A DNA stretch of 64,000 nt from Cordylochernes scorpioides. Taxonomy: Eukaryota > Arthropoda > Arachnida > Pseudoscorpiones > Chernetidae. The stretch is taken from positions 73,003,171 to 73,067,170 of the forward strand of contig CP092871.1 in the NCBI GenBank assembly GCA_030710605.1, in the 5' to 3' direction. A model generated the notes under the pieces. That model was not told where the DNA came from. It worked only from the letters and a program-made list of their open reading frames with translations, and did no database searches. Below are positions 34,440 through 44,495 of this stretch, piece by piece. Position numbers and translations under genes: made by a program. Numbering within the stretch: the stretch's first letter is position 1; every line of letters begins with the position of its first letter.

Positions 34440-34780
34440 GGTGGTTAAAATTGTAAAGAAAAATTAATCTTTTTGGCAGGGATGTGCTTAAAAGAGATGT
34501 ACGAAATGCCGGTTCCATCCATCTTTTCGTCCAGGTATTGACGTGTTGAATGTGAGGTATGGCTCGTACTTTATCCTGGTGCAGCCACACAGATCTTGAG
34601 TCACTTGGATACAAAAATTGGACCTCATTGTCGAATAATGGGTCTATGAATATTCTTTGATAAATTTGCGAGTTTATTTTGGCATTTGATTCACCTTCTT
34701 TATAGGAAGCTTCTCATTGTAGCAGAAACCTGCAACGATCATGAAGCCCTTTGAGAAACTTTACTTGCATTGCTTCTTTC
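34440..34780 (-). pseudogene. Transposase relic, duplicate of 5660-6290
   Basis: The minus strand retains YPSDSRSVWLHQDKV and neighbouring pieces, but the upstream half containing the first catalytic Asp is gone because of the 655-bp deletion whose junction is near 34775. Frameshifts break the remainder. It is inactive. Confidence 0.6.
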
Positions 34781-35159
34781 GCGAGCTACAGCATTGAAAA
34801 ATCGTTTTTTTTTTAATGGAACCCCCTCTGTATATTATGTGTACATAAACTACTTTTTCTTTTCTTGTTCCATGTATATTTGCTGTTCTCCGCAGTTTCT
34901 CTGTCTTGTAATCTACAATAAGAATCTTCTATAAGACCAGTGTGTCGTGATAAAGGTGTGTTTGTCTCTGTGGTAATTATCTCTATAAATAAGCTCTCCA
35001 TTGGACACGACAACAACATCTATATACATAGGTTTAGTTATTGTAATGATTACACCTTGGTTTCACTGATACCCGGGTAAACGGTATCATAAAATAATAG
35101 TTTCACCTGTGTCAAATATATCCACTTTTTAATTATATGGGACAATAACGCGCCATCTA

Positions 35160-35600
35160 TGTATAAGAAATGAAATCATCGGTTTCTTTTACATATAAAA
35201 AACTAACTTCTACTATCCTTACTGTGATGAAAAAATATTTAGGAGGGCTTGGCTCATCAGTGGTGAACACTCCAAGCGGTTCGCCAATTTATTCTACCAC
35301 AGACCGCTTTTTTTTTTGTAGAGTTCTAATACTGTATTGGACGATTCTACTTATATATGCTACACTGAAGGGTGGAATCTTAGAAATGGTTTTCAAGAGA
35401 ACTATGTAAAAAGCTTTTAGAAATCGTCCAATAAAGTATTAGAGCTCTAATAAAAGCATTCTAGTAGATTAAATTGGCGAAACCTCTGGGAGAGTTCACC
35501 ACAGATGAGCTAAGCCCTTCCAATATTTTTTCATGGCAATAAGGACAGTAGAAGCTTGTTTCGTGTGTGAAAAAAACATTCATGCTTTAATGCTTCCATT
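35160..35600. mobile_element. Foldback element, family B (copy 2)
   Basis: Colinear with 7000-7432, with the same inverted arms around ctaatactgtattggacgat and its near-complement atcgtccaataaagtatta. The plus-strand frame at 35170-35409 only traverses the arm. Confidence 0.7.
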
Positions 35601-35825
35601 TCCTATATATCCACATTTTGTACATAGGTTTAACCTCCACTAGTGAGCGCAAGTAAACAAACAAAGTAGTGGTTCAACACGTGAAGACATCTGGCGGACT
35701 TACAACACAATATGTTACACAACTATGGATTGATATTTTACAAGTATGTGTGAGAAAGGCCATGCAACTTGAAAGTTTATATATTGTTATAGATACTGAA
35801 ATAAAGAAACATTTCCATAATATGT

Positions 35826-36005
35826 CAAGATGAATTCTAAAATCCACCAAAGGCTTGTCTTAGACCCATTATTCGACAATGAGGTCCCGTTTTTGTATCG
35901 AAGTGACTCAAGGTGACTGCACCAGGATAAAGCCACGAGTCATACTTCAGTTTCAACATGTCAATACCTGGACGTAAGGAGGGATGAAACCGGCATTTCA
36001 TACAT
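35826..36005 (+). pseudogene. Inverted transposase fragment, copy-2 specific
   Basis: The plus strand gives QRLVLDPLFDNEVPFLY and LHQDKATSHTSVSTCQYLD, the same family as 34440-34780 but in opposite orientation. Copy 1 has unrelated sequence at the matching point (about 7640-7690). It is a bare fragment with frameshifts and was probably carried in by a separate element. Confidence 0.6.
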
Positions 36006-36699
36006 TAAGACACGGATGTTTTTTTACACACACAGACAGAAAGGGAAGCAAGCTAAATAAAACCTTTTAATAAAATAAATTCATCTTGAGAAATATGTTG
36101 AATTATTTGTTTAAATATTAAAGATATTTTGGAAAGGATGGATTCCTAAACCTTGTTATTGAGACACTTCAAACTTTCTTTATTTCGACGTTGAGAAAAA
36201 CCACTATTGCTTTTCTCAAGGCTAGCTAGTTAAATGTTTCCTTTATCCTAATTTATGAACTTTCAGGAATTAGCACTTTCGGCGTGTAGCGAGGGTATTA
36301 TGTAAATATGGGGGATAGAGGGAATTAACGGAAAGAGAGTCGTTGCAGAAGATGACTCAAAGGTATTATTTTCAAGCAGCCGATTTCTTCCCCCCCTCTG
36401 TAGTGTCATGACCTGATTGTATTGATGGATGCCCCGACAAGGTGTAATCCATTTATTGGATAGCACATCTTCAAAGATGTAGATTGGCTTTGTTGATGAC
36501 CAATCCTGCAATGTCTCCACAAGAATCCTTCGAGGCCATATTTTTCCCCGACCATTAGTTCAAAAACAGATAATCAGGAAGATGAAGAAATCTTAAATCG
36601 GCCCTTCTTGAATACAAATTATCTTTAGAAATTTAAACTATCTTATAACACTCTTTGAAGATAGAGGTTGTCTGGCCGGCATCCATAGTTCTTATAAAG

Positions 36700-36842
36700 G
36701 GAGACACTTCTCCCGGACAGAAAAGATTTTAATTTATCGCCGTTTCGATCAAAATCTTTTGTCTTAGTCAGAAAAATATATATATATTTGGCGGCCAAAT
36801 TTCGAGAAAATGAAATCTTTTCGGGCCGAAGTGTCTCTTATT
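36700..36842. mobile_element. Small inverted-repeat element (copy 2)
   Basis: Duplicate of 8391-8531: gagacacttctcccggacag facing cgggccgaagtgtctc. Confidence 0.5.
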
Positions 36843-37077
36843 TTTAATATCTATTTTATAACACGTATGAGATTCGGTTTAAAAGTAAACAATAATCTAC
36901 TGCACCTCAGGGCGATGTTATTAAAATAAGGAGGACTTTTATCAGTTGTGAACCTGCCCAGCAGTTTGCCGCCATATACTGCTCTATCATTGTATTCATT
37001 AAGTATAATTGTTAAAGGTTATTGAAAATTAATTGATAATTAACAATCTAATATCTTTTTATTGGAAAAAAAAAGAG

Positions 37078-37225
37078 TTTTCGAGCAAAGAAGCTCTTCT
37101 ACTGGCTTAACAATGACAAATGGAGAAATACAAACTGTTTGTTAATACAAATGTTTACCTGTAGGTGATTCTCAGGTATTTCTCCTCTTATAATTGTTAG
37201 GCCAGTAGAAGAGCTTCGTTTCTCG
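37078..37225. mobile_element. Small inverted-repeat element (copy 2)
   Basis: Duplicate of 8767-8914: gctcttctactggcttaac facing gttaggccagtagaagagc. Confidence 0.5.
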
Positions 37226-37313
37226 CTTTCTACAATAAGAGATGCATATTGTTACATTTTTAATTAATTTTTAAAACTATTATTGTTTATTGTAGGCTGT
37301 GTTTTATATATAT

Positions 37314-37648
37314 TGTTGCACCAAGTTGCGGCTTGGCAGACTCTTCAGCCTTGATTCTCTCCTGTGCTGGGTCTTGCATCTTACCAGAGCGTGTTTCAAC
37401 CATCCTACAACTTTATAAAAGGGAATAACGAGATAAGTCTTCTTTAAGTAGCCTCCAGAATAATTTATTTATTTTCTCACATCAAAGAGAGCAGTGAAGT
37501 CACACGTGTACCTAAATACAAATGATGATAATCTAAATAATCTGTTTTAAATAAATATCACAGAATATTAAAATAAATAAATATATAATTTAAATTTAAA
37601 ATATATTAAAAATAATATAAGAAATACGCCATTAATCATGATGTAACA
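37314..37648 (-). repeat. 3' LTR of the Gypsy element
   Basis: 335 bp. The last four to five codons and the stop (TAA at 37632-37634) of pol lie inside it. Two differences from the 5' LTR are visible: a C/T in the ctctcctgtg region and an A/C in the aatttaaattta region. An AATAAA signal is present on the minus strand (ttattt on plus). Confidence 0.95.
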
Positions 37649-38817
37649 CTTCCCCCTCTCCAGAGGTCGTCACGTCCTCGTGAGTTACCTCATCAATTCT
37701 CTCAAAATAGGGTTTGAGTCTTGAGACATGGACAATCAATGGGTCTTGGCCAGGATTATCTTTCGGCTCAATTAAGTAATTTACGTTAGACAGCTTCTTT
37801 AATATTCGATATGGGCCAAAATATTTTCTCAATAGTTTTTCACATTTTCCGATTTTCCTGACTGGTGTCCAAACTGCCACTAAATGTCCTGGTTCATAGA
37901 TTCTCTCGTTGTGTTTTTTGTCATAGTTTCTCTTCATTCTTTCCTGAGTCTTCTCTGTGTTGTTAATGACTACCTGTCTCGTCCTTGCTATTTTATCTAA
38001 GTAATTTTCTATATATTCGTCATAATCGTTCATGTTATTGTCAATTGGGATATTATCGTCGTCTAAGAGGGACATGGGTTCCCTCCCAAACAACAGGGAA
38101 AATGGAGAGTAGCCTGTGGTTTCTTGAATCGTGGTATTGTACGCGTGGGTGACGAAAGGGAGGATTTCGTCCCAGTTCTTCTGGTCTGTATTTACATACA
38201 TGCTTATCATGTTGATTAGAGTTCTATTTAGCCGTTCCGTTAGTCCGTTAGTCTGGGGATGGTAGCTCGTCGTGAAGCAGTGTTTAACTTTGCACATTTT
38301 CATAACCTCCTTCATCAAATTGCTAGTGAACTGTGAACCTCTGTCACTAATAAGAAACCTTGGGGCCCCGTGACGTAAAAAAATTTGTTCGATTAAAAAT
38401 GTAGAGACTTCTTTCACTGTTGCTTCTGAGACTGCCTTTGTTTCAGCGTACCTGGTATAATAATCAGTCAACACAATTATCCACTTCCTTCTTCTTTTCG
38501 TTGATGGCAAGGGACCAACAAAGTCAATCCCGATTCTTTCAAAAGGGTAGTTAGCTGGGGGAATGGGTTGCAAAAGTCCAGAGGGCGACTGATTTGAACC
38601 TTTCCGACTTTGGCAAAGATGGCACGTCTTTACAAATTCTGAAACATCTTTCAGCATGGAAGGCCAATGATATTTATTCTTCAAACGGTATGTGGTTCTG
38701 GCGACGCCTAGATGGCCATTCAGCATATGGTTGTGGAATTCACTCATGATTTCTTTCCTTCTCTTCTTCGGCACTACCAGCAACCATGCTCTGCCTTCAG
38801 GGTTTGGGTTCTTCTTA
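37632..38817 (-). pseudogene. Gypsy pol, integrase region
   Basis: An open frame runs from the mariner junction to TAA at 37632-37634. It has no ATG of its own at the 5' end (the 38783 codon is TTG); it is the C-terminal part of the Pol polyprotein. The H-H-C-C zinc domain is seen as HNHMLNGH with CHLCQ. The catalytic core has IGIDFVGPLP (first Asp), LISDRGSQFTS (second Asp) and HPQTNGLTERLNRTL (Glu), followed by a GPY/F module (FGPYRILKKL). Integrase inserts the DNA copy into the chromosome. The frame is undamaged itself but is cut off from RNase H by the nested mariner. There is no chromodomain that I can recognise. Confidence 0.95.
37649..37661 (-). promoter_or_regulatory. Polypurine tract
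   Basis: On the minus strand ggagagggggaag lies directly before the TGTTAC start of the 3' LTR, the standard position for plus-strand DNA priming. It is also translated, encoding Gly-Glu-Gly-Glu near the end of pol. Confidence 0.85.
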
Positions 38818-40122
38818 TACAGGGTGTACCGGGTAAATTGGGAATTTCAACAATGGTATTTTAACTGAAATTTTTTGCAAGTAAAAATTAAAATATCCGA
38901 ATGAAATTTGACACAGTAGTAGATAAAAGGATATCGTTTTTATTTATTCAATGTAGTTTCCATTATTAGCTACAACAGTCTCGAGGCGAGTGCGGAATGA
39001 AGCACAGGCCTTGGCGACGATGACCTTGTCCATTTGGGTCATCACCGTGTGAACTGCTTTCTTGACAGACTGGATGGTGGTATGAGGAGCTTTGTTGACA
39101 TCTCTCTCAACAACGCCCCATACATAGTAGTCGAGGGGATTGCAATCTGGAGAATTAGGGGGCCAAATATCAGGACCCCAGTGACTAGGGACGTTAAGTG
39201 TCAGCCACGATTGTGTCTTTTTTGCCTTATGGGCTGGAGCTGAGTCCTGTTGGAAGACATACTTCCTTCCTGCGGCCACCATGTCCATCCAAGGCTTCAC
39301 AACGGTCTCCAGAACATTGATGTAGGTGTCAGCGTTCATCCTAAGGCCCTTCTCAAAGAAATGGGGAGGCATGACATCACCTTCACTGCTGATAACGCCA
39401 AGGACCATTACGGAGGCAGGAAATTTCGTGTGCATCACGACAGGTATCTCTGAGGGGTCTTTACAGATCCAGCGATCATTCCTGGGATTTACCTTTTGGT
39501 CCACGTCAAAGTTCTTTTCGTCAGAGAAGAACCTTAGCATGCCAAAAGAGTCGTGTTTCAGGTTGTTGAGGAGGGCAGCAGCCTTTCCTTTTCTGTTATT
39601 CTTCATATTCTCAGTCAGCAACTGACCTTTCCGAAGGGCATAAGACTTGAGACCAAGGTCCTCATGGATAGTTCTGACAATTGTCATAGAACCAACGTCC
39701 ATTTCCTTGGCTATGGCCCTCATGCTCTTCCCAGGGTTTCCATCAATCTTCTCCTTGACATTTTTGACAAATTCTTCGCCTCTTACCCTGTCCTATCGAC
39801 GCGAGTGCTTTTTCCTTGTAGCTATCCCCTCTTTGTTACTGTCGGCCTCATCAAACTGCTTCTTGACACGATAAATAGTGGTTTTGGGCAACTTAAAAAA
39901 AATCCACTATCTCTTTGGGGCTCCTTCCGGCGCGCAGAGCAACGATGATGGCAGCTCGATTTTCAAATTCTCGGTTACTCTTCATCACTACACTGCGCAC
40001 ACATGTACTGTTGCATTTTACATGAATATGGCTACGTAATGAAAAAAAAAGTTTTTAATCTCAAGTAGTTTTTGTTTTATGGACTGTCAAAGTTAGTCCC
40101 AATTTACCTGGTACACCCTGTA
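38818..40122 (-). mobile_element. Nested mariner (DD37D, maT-like) in pol
   Basis: The element proper is 38820-40120 (1301 bp). Its terminal repeats match at 22 of 23 positions (cagggtgtaccgggtaaatt versus cagggtgtaccaggtaaatt) and TA flanks both ends. Removing the element with one TA takes out 1303 nt and puts RNase H and integrase back in the same frame, so the target was intact pol. Transposase lies on the minus strand, parallel to pol. Confidence 0.95.
38944..39985 (-). pseudogene. maT-like mariner transposase, DD37D, inactivated
   Basis: The start is ATG at 39983-39985, and the C-terminal 259 codons (from 39723) are continuous. The N-side has a helix-turn-helix (LPKTTIYRVKKQF). The catalytic blocks are FSDEKNFDVD, FQQDSAPAHKA and SPDCNPLDYYVWG. 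Between the second Asp and the Asp of NPLD there are 37 residues, the spacing of the maT group rather than DD34D mariner. Lesions: one extra base in the A run at 39895-39902 shifts the frame, and an in-frame TAG lies at 39793-39795. The full length would be about 347 codons. Confidence 0.92.
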
Positions 40123-40743
40123 TAGACATCCATTTTCCTCTTTAAAATTCTGTGTGATTGCTCGTTTGCTTCCTTTAAGGCTTTTCTTAACATTTTCTAT
40201 GAATTCATCCTCTTCATTTATTATCTGATTCAAAAATAGTCGTTCATAATCTTCGACCCAATCCGTTTCAGGTAGGGGTCCTCTAGATAAGCCATCAGCA
40301 TCCATATGTTTTTTACCCGATTTGTGTATTATGTCAAAATCGTATTCCTGAATTTTCAGTGCCCACCTTGCAAGTCTACCTGTTGGATCTTTAAGATTTT
40401 TCAGCCAGCACAATGCGTGATGGTCTGTAATTATCTTGAAGTGTCTTCCATATAGGTAGGGTCGTAGTTTTGATATCGCCCACACCACAGCCAAACATTC
40501 CTTTTCGGTGGTTGAGTAATTTTGCTCAGCTTTACTTAGAGTTCGACTCAAATATGATATCACCTTCTCTTCCCCACAGATAATTTGGACCAGTGTTGCA
40601 CCTAAGCCGATGTTAGAGGCGTCTGTGTGAATGTAGGTGGCTGCATTTGGATCAAAGTGACCTAAGATTGGCGGATTTATCAGAGCTTTTTTTAAGGTTT
40701 TGAAATGCTTCCTCTTGTTTTTCTGTCCAGGTAAATTGCGCAT
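40123..40743 (-). pseudogene. Gypsy pol, RNase H region
   Basis: Continuation of pol after a one-base frame change. It begins in the connection region ([11 protein letters not shown]), followed by [15 protein letters not shown], the first catalytic Asp of RNase H, then [14 protein letters not shown] (Glu), [10 protein letters not shown] (Asp) and [10 protein letters not shown], with the early part of the linker to integrase. The frame then runs into the terminal repeat of the nested mariner at 40120. RNase H removes the RNA strand during reverse transcription. Confidence 0.93.
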
Positions 40744-42409
40744 TTTTCCTGATGAGTCGTGTCAATGGGTCAGCAATTAATGAGAAATCTTTAATGAATT
40801 TTCTATAATAGGAACACATTCCTAGGAACGATTGTACTTCTTTGACCTTCTTGGGCTGAGGAAAATCCCTAACGGCTTTGATATTATATTCGGCCGGTTT
40901 TATACCCTGTTGGTTGGTTATATGACCAAGGATCTCAAGTTCTTCAAAAGCAAATCTGCATTTCCTGTCGTTCAGTTTCAAATTAGATTCACTAAAACAT
41001 TTTAAGACAGCTTCAAGTCTTTTAAGGTGGGTTGGAAAGTCTGAGCTGTATATAATAACGTCGTCCAGATAACAAAGGCAAATCTGCCATCTTAGATTTC
41101 CAAGCACATTGTCCATATTCCTCTCAAAAGTAGCAGGGGCGTTGCATAGTCCAAAGGGCATGACGTTGAATTCATATAAACCGTGGGTCGTAGTGAAAGC
41201 TGTCTTCTCCTTGTCTTTCTCTTCAATTTCGACTTGCCAATATCCCGATCTAAGGTCTATTGCTGAGAAGTACTTCGATCCTTGGAGAGTATCCATTACG
41301 TCATCAATTCTTGGGATTGGATAAACATTCTTTACTGTTACCTCATTCAATTTTCTATAGTCTACACAAAATCTGAACTTACCATCTCTCTTCTTGACCA
41401 GTATTACAGGGAAAGACCAGGGACTTGAAGATGGTCTAATTATGCCTTCTTTGAGCATTTCATCAATTTGATCTTTTATAATGTCCCGTTCTTTGGGGCT
41501 CACCCTATATGGCTTGTGCTTTATCGGTTTTGCATCTTCTGTATCGATCCGGTGTTTTGCCAAATTGGTCCTGCCTAACCTCGGCGAAAACAAATCAGCA
41601 TACTTACTCAAAATTTGTTTCAAATCCTCTTGTTCTTTAGGTGATAGATTTTTGTTTATCTGAAATTGGATTTCGTCATTATTAATTTGCTCTAACTTCT
41701 CTATGAACTTTACCTCTGCAGGAAGGCTTCCATGAGCCAATGTTTGGTCTTTCATGATTTTTAAAGGTCGAGGATAAGGGTTCGTTATCCAGATATGAGT
41801 TTTCCTATCCGTGACAGTAAGCAAACTTCTTGCCAATCGAAGGCCATTTGTTTGAATCATTCTATTGTTCTCTTCGATGACATATTCGCCATCCTCTGCT
41901 TCTATTGAGGCCTTAATTAATCTAATAGACAGTTCAGGTATAACAGTATCTTCAACGCTTTTTATTTTTTTCAGTTCATAATTGCTTATGTCATGATTAT
42001 TTGTCAGATCGTATTTTATTATTTCTTTTTTGCAATCTATTTTCGCGTTCATTTTCTTAAGGAAATCTCTTCCAAAAATTAATGTCCGTAAATGCGTTTT
42101 CAAAATCACAAATTTGTGCGATAATGCTTTGTCATCAATTTTTATATTTAACAATATACTTCCTACTATGTCTAATTTTTTTCCATCGGGTCCTGCACAA
42201 GTTTTTGCGAGTTTACTTATACCATGGCCTGTATCGAGGGCCGTTCTGAGGTCGACCACTGAGAGGTCAACGCCTGTATCAACCAAAGCTTCAAAAGTTC
42301 CTATCTTGTCCACATGAATTTTTAATTTGTATTTAGGGTCCAACTTTTTGATTCCATTTATGGTCGACTTGCTTTGATTGACATATTCAGGCGCGACGCT
42401 TAGTTTAAA
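40652..42409 (-). pseudogene. Gypsy pol, protease and reverse transcriptase
   Basis: The frame overlaps the end of gag and has no useful ATG: the codon at 42343 is TTG, so expression by -1 frameshift from gag is likely. The protease has ALVDTGVDLSVVD, with Val in place of the usual Ala/Ser after DTG. The reverse transcriptase shows FCVDYRKLNEVT, FSAIDLRSGYWQVEI, MPFGLCNAPATFERNMD and CYLDDVIIYS (active-site YLDD), and SFLGMCSYYRKFI in the thumb. The frame is lost at a run of seven T on plus (40687-40693), where six would keep RNase H in frame. That could be a mutation or a homopolymer assembly error. Confidence 0.95.
42403..42409 (-). promoter_or_regulatory. Candidate -1 ribosomal frameshift site (T TTA AAC)
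   Basis: On the minus strand the last sense codons of gag are GAT TTA AAC followed by TAA (42400-42402). T TTA AAC fits the X XXY YYZ rule exactly in the gag frame, and slipping back by one base enters the pol frame (TTT AAA CTA AGC). I see no strong downstream stem by eye; a weak gtcg/cgac pairing exists. Confidence 0.8.
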
Positions 42410-43444
42410 TCTTCCAACACGGAATATCTATTCCGGGTAGGAGTATTTGTCTGTGTGCTATGACATACATCAGCATAAAGCCGAGGTCCTGATTTATCTG
42501 ATATTTCATTCATTTGGCATTTCTCTTCGATCTTCTCTTGGGTAGCTGTTGGATCCTCTTCTAGGATTCTTATAAACTTGACCCTACAATAACGGGCCAC
42601 GTGCCCTGGCTTGTTACACTTGAAGCAGATTGGTCTTCCATCTTCCGTCCTATTTTTGCTCACTTCTTGACTTTTATTGTAGGTGTTTCTCTGGAGGTTT
42701 GGTTTAGGCACAAAGTTTGGATTATAAGGACGTCTCGGGGTAAAGGGCTGGGTCAAGTTGTTTCGATACTGCCTGACAGTAGGAGGGAAGTCGTTCTTGT
42801 AATTATTGGAAACAGGGGCTTGGGGCCTGGAAGGGGTCTGGTAGTTTCGTGTGGCAGTCGGCGGCACGTACCTCGATTGTTGTTGGGGTCTAGAATAGCG
42901 TGGGCCGTTATATAGGTTTCTGGATTTCTCCACACGTTCCCGATACTTCTTTTCAAAAGAATCCATTTTCTTGCACACGACAAGAAGTTCATCGGTCGTT
43001 TTAGGAGGGTTCAGGTAGAGCGCGAATGAGTACTCTTTTTTCAGTCCTCCAATAACATGATCGATTTTTGTTTCTTCTTCCATTGCGGGGTCAACCTTGT
43101 TGCACAACACTAGGATGTCTTCCGCGAACCTGATTGCTGGTTCATTTCAGTGTTGCATTCTGTTGAGCTTCATTCTTAGTTCTTCTTTATTGGCGTCCAG
43201 AGAAAAATCCTGAATGAGGCGGATTTTAATATTTTCCCAGCTCGTGAAACTAGCTTTGTGTAAATTCAACCAGGTTTTAGCGCTTCCCGTCATGTTCATG
43301 GCGGCATAACGGGCAATTATGTAGTCTGCCCAATGATAGAGGAAACCAATCTCTTCGAGGGATTCTATCCATGGGCGAGGGTCTTCTGTTCCATCATACT
43401 TGGGGATGTCGATGTTGGGATTCAGGACAACTGGGTCGGAACTA

Positions 43445-43456
43445 GCATCTCCACCA
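43445..43456 (-). promoter_or_regulatory. Primer binding site, tRNA-Ala type
   Basis: On the minus strand tggtggagatgc starts two bases after the 5' LTR. It is complementary to gcatctccacca. From memory this is the 3' end of insect tRNA-Ala including CCA, where the mismatch-like T corresponds to the G3-U70 pair. The site is inside gag coding sequence, around codons 31-35. Confidence 0.75.
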
Positions 43457-43458
43457 AT

Positions 43459-43793
43459 TGTTGCACCAAGTTGCGGCTTGGCAGACTCTTCAGCCTTGAT
43501 TCTCTCTTGTGCTGGGTCTTGCATCTTACCAGAGCGTGTTTCAACCATCCTACAACTTTATAAAAGGGAATAACGAGATAAGTCTTCTTTAAGTAGCCTC
43601 CAGAATAATTTATTTATTTTCTCACATCAAAGAGAGCAGTGAAGTCACACGTGTACCTAAATACAAATGATGATAATCTAAATAATCTGTTTTAAATAAA
43701 TATCACAGAATATTAAAATAAATAAATATATAATTTAAATTTCAAATATATTAAAAATAATATAAGAAATACGCCATTAATCATGATGTAACA
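43459..43793 (-). repeat. 5' LTR of the Gypsy element
   Basis: 335 bp. Contains the gag start codon at 43546-43548 and about 90 nt of gag. A tataaag block lies about 10 nt upstream of that ATG on the minus strand, too close to serve as TATA box for this start. Either an upstream promoter is used, or transcripts start later and use the second in-frame ATG, eight codons on. Confidence 0.95.
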
Positions 43794-44136
43794 ATATATA
43801 GCCGACATTCTGAGGGAAATTTGGAAAAGGCATTTATAAGAACTATGGACATATTCTTTTCAGCCAGAAGAACTACATATAAACTTAAATACATACTTCA
43901 AACATTGATCTTTCACAGACAGTTCATAAAGTCCTTTTAGGTATCATTCCACAATCTGACGTAACAGTATAACTGTAGAATGAATATGCAATTATTCTCG
44001 GCGCTATATACCCAGGGACAAAATTTAAGAAAGTTTCATATTGTAAACGTAAACCACTCCTTATTTTCTTATATAACGGAGGATTTCCCATACTTGTAAA
44101 TTCGAACTTTCTCCTTAAAAAATTATATATATATAT

Positions 44137-44495
44137 TGATGTGACAAAGGCGGGGATGTACTACTCAGATGGTTTATTTGGTGCAGTGCTGGACTCCAGT
44201 CCAGGAAGGTCATGATGTTCGGGGTCTCACCGGGCCGGTTGTAGGAGGGGATGGAGCTGTAGCTGGACATTCTAATCGCCAGGTTGAAATCCAAACAGGA
44301 CGAAGATTAATTTATAATTGGCACGTTGTATTTAACACATTGCCGCGAAACGGTGGTCAGTGGTCAAATATAATTTAACCCCGTCCTCTCTGTGGTGCCG
44401 TTTCTCTGATAAGTAATTAATTAAAATAAACAAAATTTTAAATAATTTGTATTTCCTCCGTGTACCATCGGTCGGCTAATTATTGACACAGAGCA
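44137..44495. mobile_element. Candidate solo LTR, copy-2 specific
   Basis: A 359-bp insert begins tgatgtgacaaaggcgggg and ends gacacagagca, with atatat on both sides and no counterpart in copy 1 (near 9340). The TG...CA ends, GC-richer first half and an aataaa signal late (ttaaaataaacaaaa) suit an LTR. The AT-repeat flanks make the target duplication ambiguous. No internal region is present. Confidence 0.6.

Larger units (their letters stand above)
42400..43548 (-). pseudogene. Gypsy gag (capsid-nucleocapsid), one in-frame TGA
   Basis: Starts at ATG 43546-43548, inside the 5' LTR, so the first ~30 residues are LTR-encoded. The capsid-like part (PKYDGTEDPRPWIESLE, AAMNMTGSAKTWLNLH) is of the retrotransposon gag type. 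A Pro/Asn/Arg-rich stretch precedes a single zinc knuckle, CFKCNKPGHVARYC (C-x2-C-x4-H-x4-C), which binds the RNA genome. The frame is broken by one TGA at 43147-43149; the frame on both sides is the same. It ends at TAA 42400-42402, directly after the slippery heptamer. Length without the stop is about 382 codons. Confidence 0.93.
37314..43793 (-). mobile_element. Ty3/Gypsy LTR retrotransposon, nearly complete
   Basis: Two 335-bp LTRs (37314-37648 and 43459-43793) differ at 2 positions by eye and both begin TG and end CA on plus. Gag, protease, reverse transcriptase, RNase H and integrase follow in the Gypsy order on the minus strand. Flanks are atatat on both sides, so a 4-6 bp target duplication fits but is ambiguous. 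Copy 1 has the empty site near 8990-9001. Without the nested mariner the element is about 5.2 kb. No envelope gene is present: integrase ends inside the 3' LTR. The element has three inactivating lesions and cannot move by itself. Confidence 0.96.

Noticed and set aside
37632-38817. Stand-alone host gene derived from integrase
   Set aside because: It is the C-terminal part of pol, joined to the LTR on one side and cut by a mariner on the other, with no start codon of its own.
42341-42343. Independent pol start codon
   Set aside because: The codon here is TTG and the frame is open upstream into the gag overlap, so frameshifting from gag is the better explanation.
37314-43793. Envelope gene, which would make the element an errantivirus-like provirus
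   Set aside because: Integrase ends inside the 3' LTR, leaving no room for a further gene.
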